5,101 nt of DNA from an uncultured Armatimonadota bacterium (GTDB lineage Bacteria; Armatimonadota; Fimbriimonadia; Fimbriimonadales; Fimbriimonadaceae), in the NCBI GenBank assembly GCA_946478935.1, contig CAMLEL010000216.1, forward strand, positions 1 to 5,101, written 5' to 3'. The notes under the pieces were generated by a model that saw only the letters and a list, made by a program, of their open reading frames with translations, was not told the origin of the DNA and did not search any database. The position numbers were made by a program, and so were the translations under genes. Position 1 is the first letter of the stretch. Each line of letters begins with the position of its first letter. Positions 4,502-5,101 of the stretch are shown here, one piece after another.

Positions 4502-5101
4502 ATGAAACGCATCCTAGCTCTAAGCTTTGCAGCGGCCTTAGCATCCGTCGCTTCGGCCCAATCATTCAATATCGATTTCGACGATGGAGCCGGTGTGGGC
4601 ACCGGTGTTCCTGGCAACACCTTTGGTGCAGCCGGTTTAGCCGGTGTCTGGAACGCAGTCAATGGTGGCAGCACCTCCAGCGGCCTTATGGACATCCTTG
4701 GCAACGCCACAGGCGTTACCGTCACCAGCACGGTCGGCGTGTTTGAGTTCAACAACGCAGGCACCACCGGCGATGACGAGCTGCTGATGGACGACTACCT
4801 CGACGCGGGCGAATCCGATGTCGTGGTGAACGGCCTTGCAGACGGCGTTTACAACGTTATCGTCTATGCATGGGCTCCCGACGATCCCAGCTTCATCTCG
4901 GGCGTTACGATCGACGGTAACACCCAGAACGTGGGCGGCGCCTGGACCGGTTCGTACACCCAGGGAACGACCCATTCGCTTCACACCAATGTGAACGTAG
5001 TGGGCGGCACCCTCACCGTCGACATGAGCGTCGTTAGCGGCTTCAGCACCGTGAACGGTATGCAGATCGAGGCAGTGCCTGAGCCCGCCACCTTCGTGGC
5101 C
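4502..5101 (+). CDS. Secreted PEP-CTERM sorting-domain protein, 3'-truncated by window edge
   Basis: 200 residues are visible and the frame is open to the last base. Residues 1-19 are a classical signal peptide: basic MKR, hydrophobic ILALSFAAALASV, and ASA before Gln20 as the likely signal peptidase I site. The mature part is rich in Gly, Thr, Val, Asn and Asp and looks all-beta. It includes FNIDFDDG (22-29), GAAGLAGVWN (42-51), a VYNVIVYAWAP strand (116-126) and VTIDGN (135-140), similar to galactose-binding/malectin-like sandwiches found in PEP-CTERM proteins. VPEPATF (192-198) is the start of the PEP-CTERM signal; the following membrane helix and basic tail are beyond the window. Proteins of this class are exported and thought to be processed by an exosortase for surface or matrix display. 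All seven Ile codons are ATC, suggesting selection for high expression. Exact ligand or structural role is unknown. Confidence 0.88.
   Translation, partial: MKRILALSFAAALASVASAQSFNIDFDDGAGVGTGVPGNTFGAAGLAGVWNAVNGGSTSSGLMDILGNATGVTVTSTVGVFEFNNAGTTGDDELLMDDYLDAGESDVVVNGLADGVYNVIVYAWAPDDPSFISGVTIDGNTQNVGGAWTGSYTQGTTHSLHTNVNVVGGTLTVDMSVVSGFSTVNGMQIEAVPEPATFVA

Noticed and set aside
4637..4984. 115-codon minus-strand open frame opposite the PEP-CTERM gene
   Set aside because: It is a by-product of the biased GGC/ACC/GTC codon use of the plus-strand gene, which has a signal peptide and sorting motif.
1..5101. CRISPR array, transposon, prophage or toxin-antitoxin cassette
   Set aside because: There are no spaced direct repeats, terminal inverted repeats, integrase or transposase motifs, and no recognisable toxin-antitoxin pair.

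Overview
The window (about 54-55% GC by eye, tightly packed) looks like the chromosome of a free-living bacterium. It is not phage, plasmid or a mobile island: I see no transposase, integrase, tRNA, rRNA, CRISPR array or insertion-sequence end. The combination of a PEP-CTERM secreted protein (last gene, motif VPEPATF) with DinB-like, DUF1697 and DUF1905/YdeI accessory proteins, purine-rich Shine-Dalgarno sites and an N-terminus of the MKRILALSFAAALASVASAQ kind suggests Armatimonadota (Fimbriimonas-like) or a planctomycete/verrucomicrobial relative. This assignment is inference and is not decisive.

Layout. (i) 1-2348, plus strand: a compact co-directional cluster of four genes. They are the C-terminal part of a DinB-like four-helix protein, a small alpha/beta-hydrolase with a complete Ser-Asp-His triad, an unrecognised acidic 172-residue protein, and a stand-alone FEN-type 5'-3' exonuclease. 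The junctions are a 37-bp overlap, a 10-bp gap and a 4-bp ATGA overlap, so the genes are probably co-transcribed and partly translationally coupled. (ii) 2345-4294, minus strand: a three-gene cluster read right to left, comprising a four-helix membrane protein with a central soluble domain, a DUF1697 protein (GTGA overlap) and a DUF1905-YdeI protein (25-bp gap). The two clusters converge with their stop codons overlapping by 4 bp, leaving no room for an intergenic terminator. (iii) 4295-4501: a 207-bp divergent intergenic region with a short GC hairpin and a GTCAA/TTGAC palindrome made of two back-to-back -35-like hexamers. (iv) 4502 to the end, plus strand: a secreted, beta-rich PEP-CTERM protein cut off by the window edge inside its C-terminal sorting signal.

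Functionally the plus cluster is mixed. Only the exonuclease has a clear biochemical role (structure-specific DNA/RNA 5' nuclease), and its tight coupling to an uncharacterised acidic partner is the most interesting point in the window. The minus cluster contains two small domain-of-unknown-function proteins downstream of a membrane protein. I did not find convincing evidence of a complete new multi-gene system, and the candidates below are graded accordingly.
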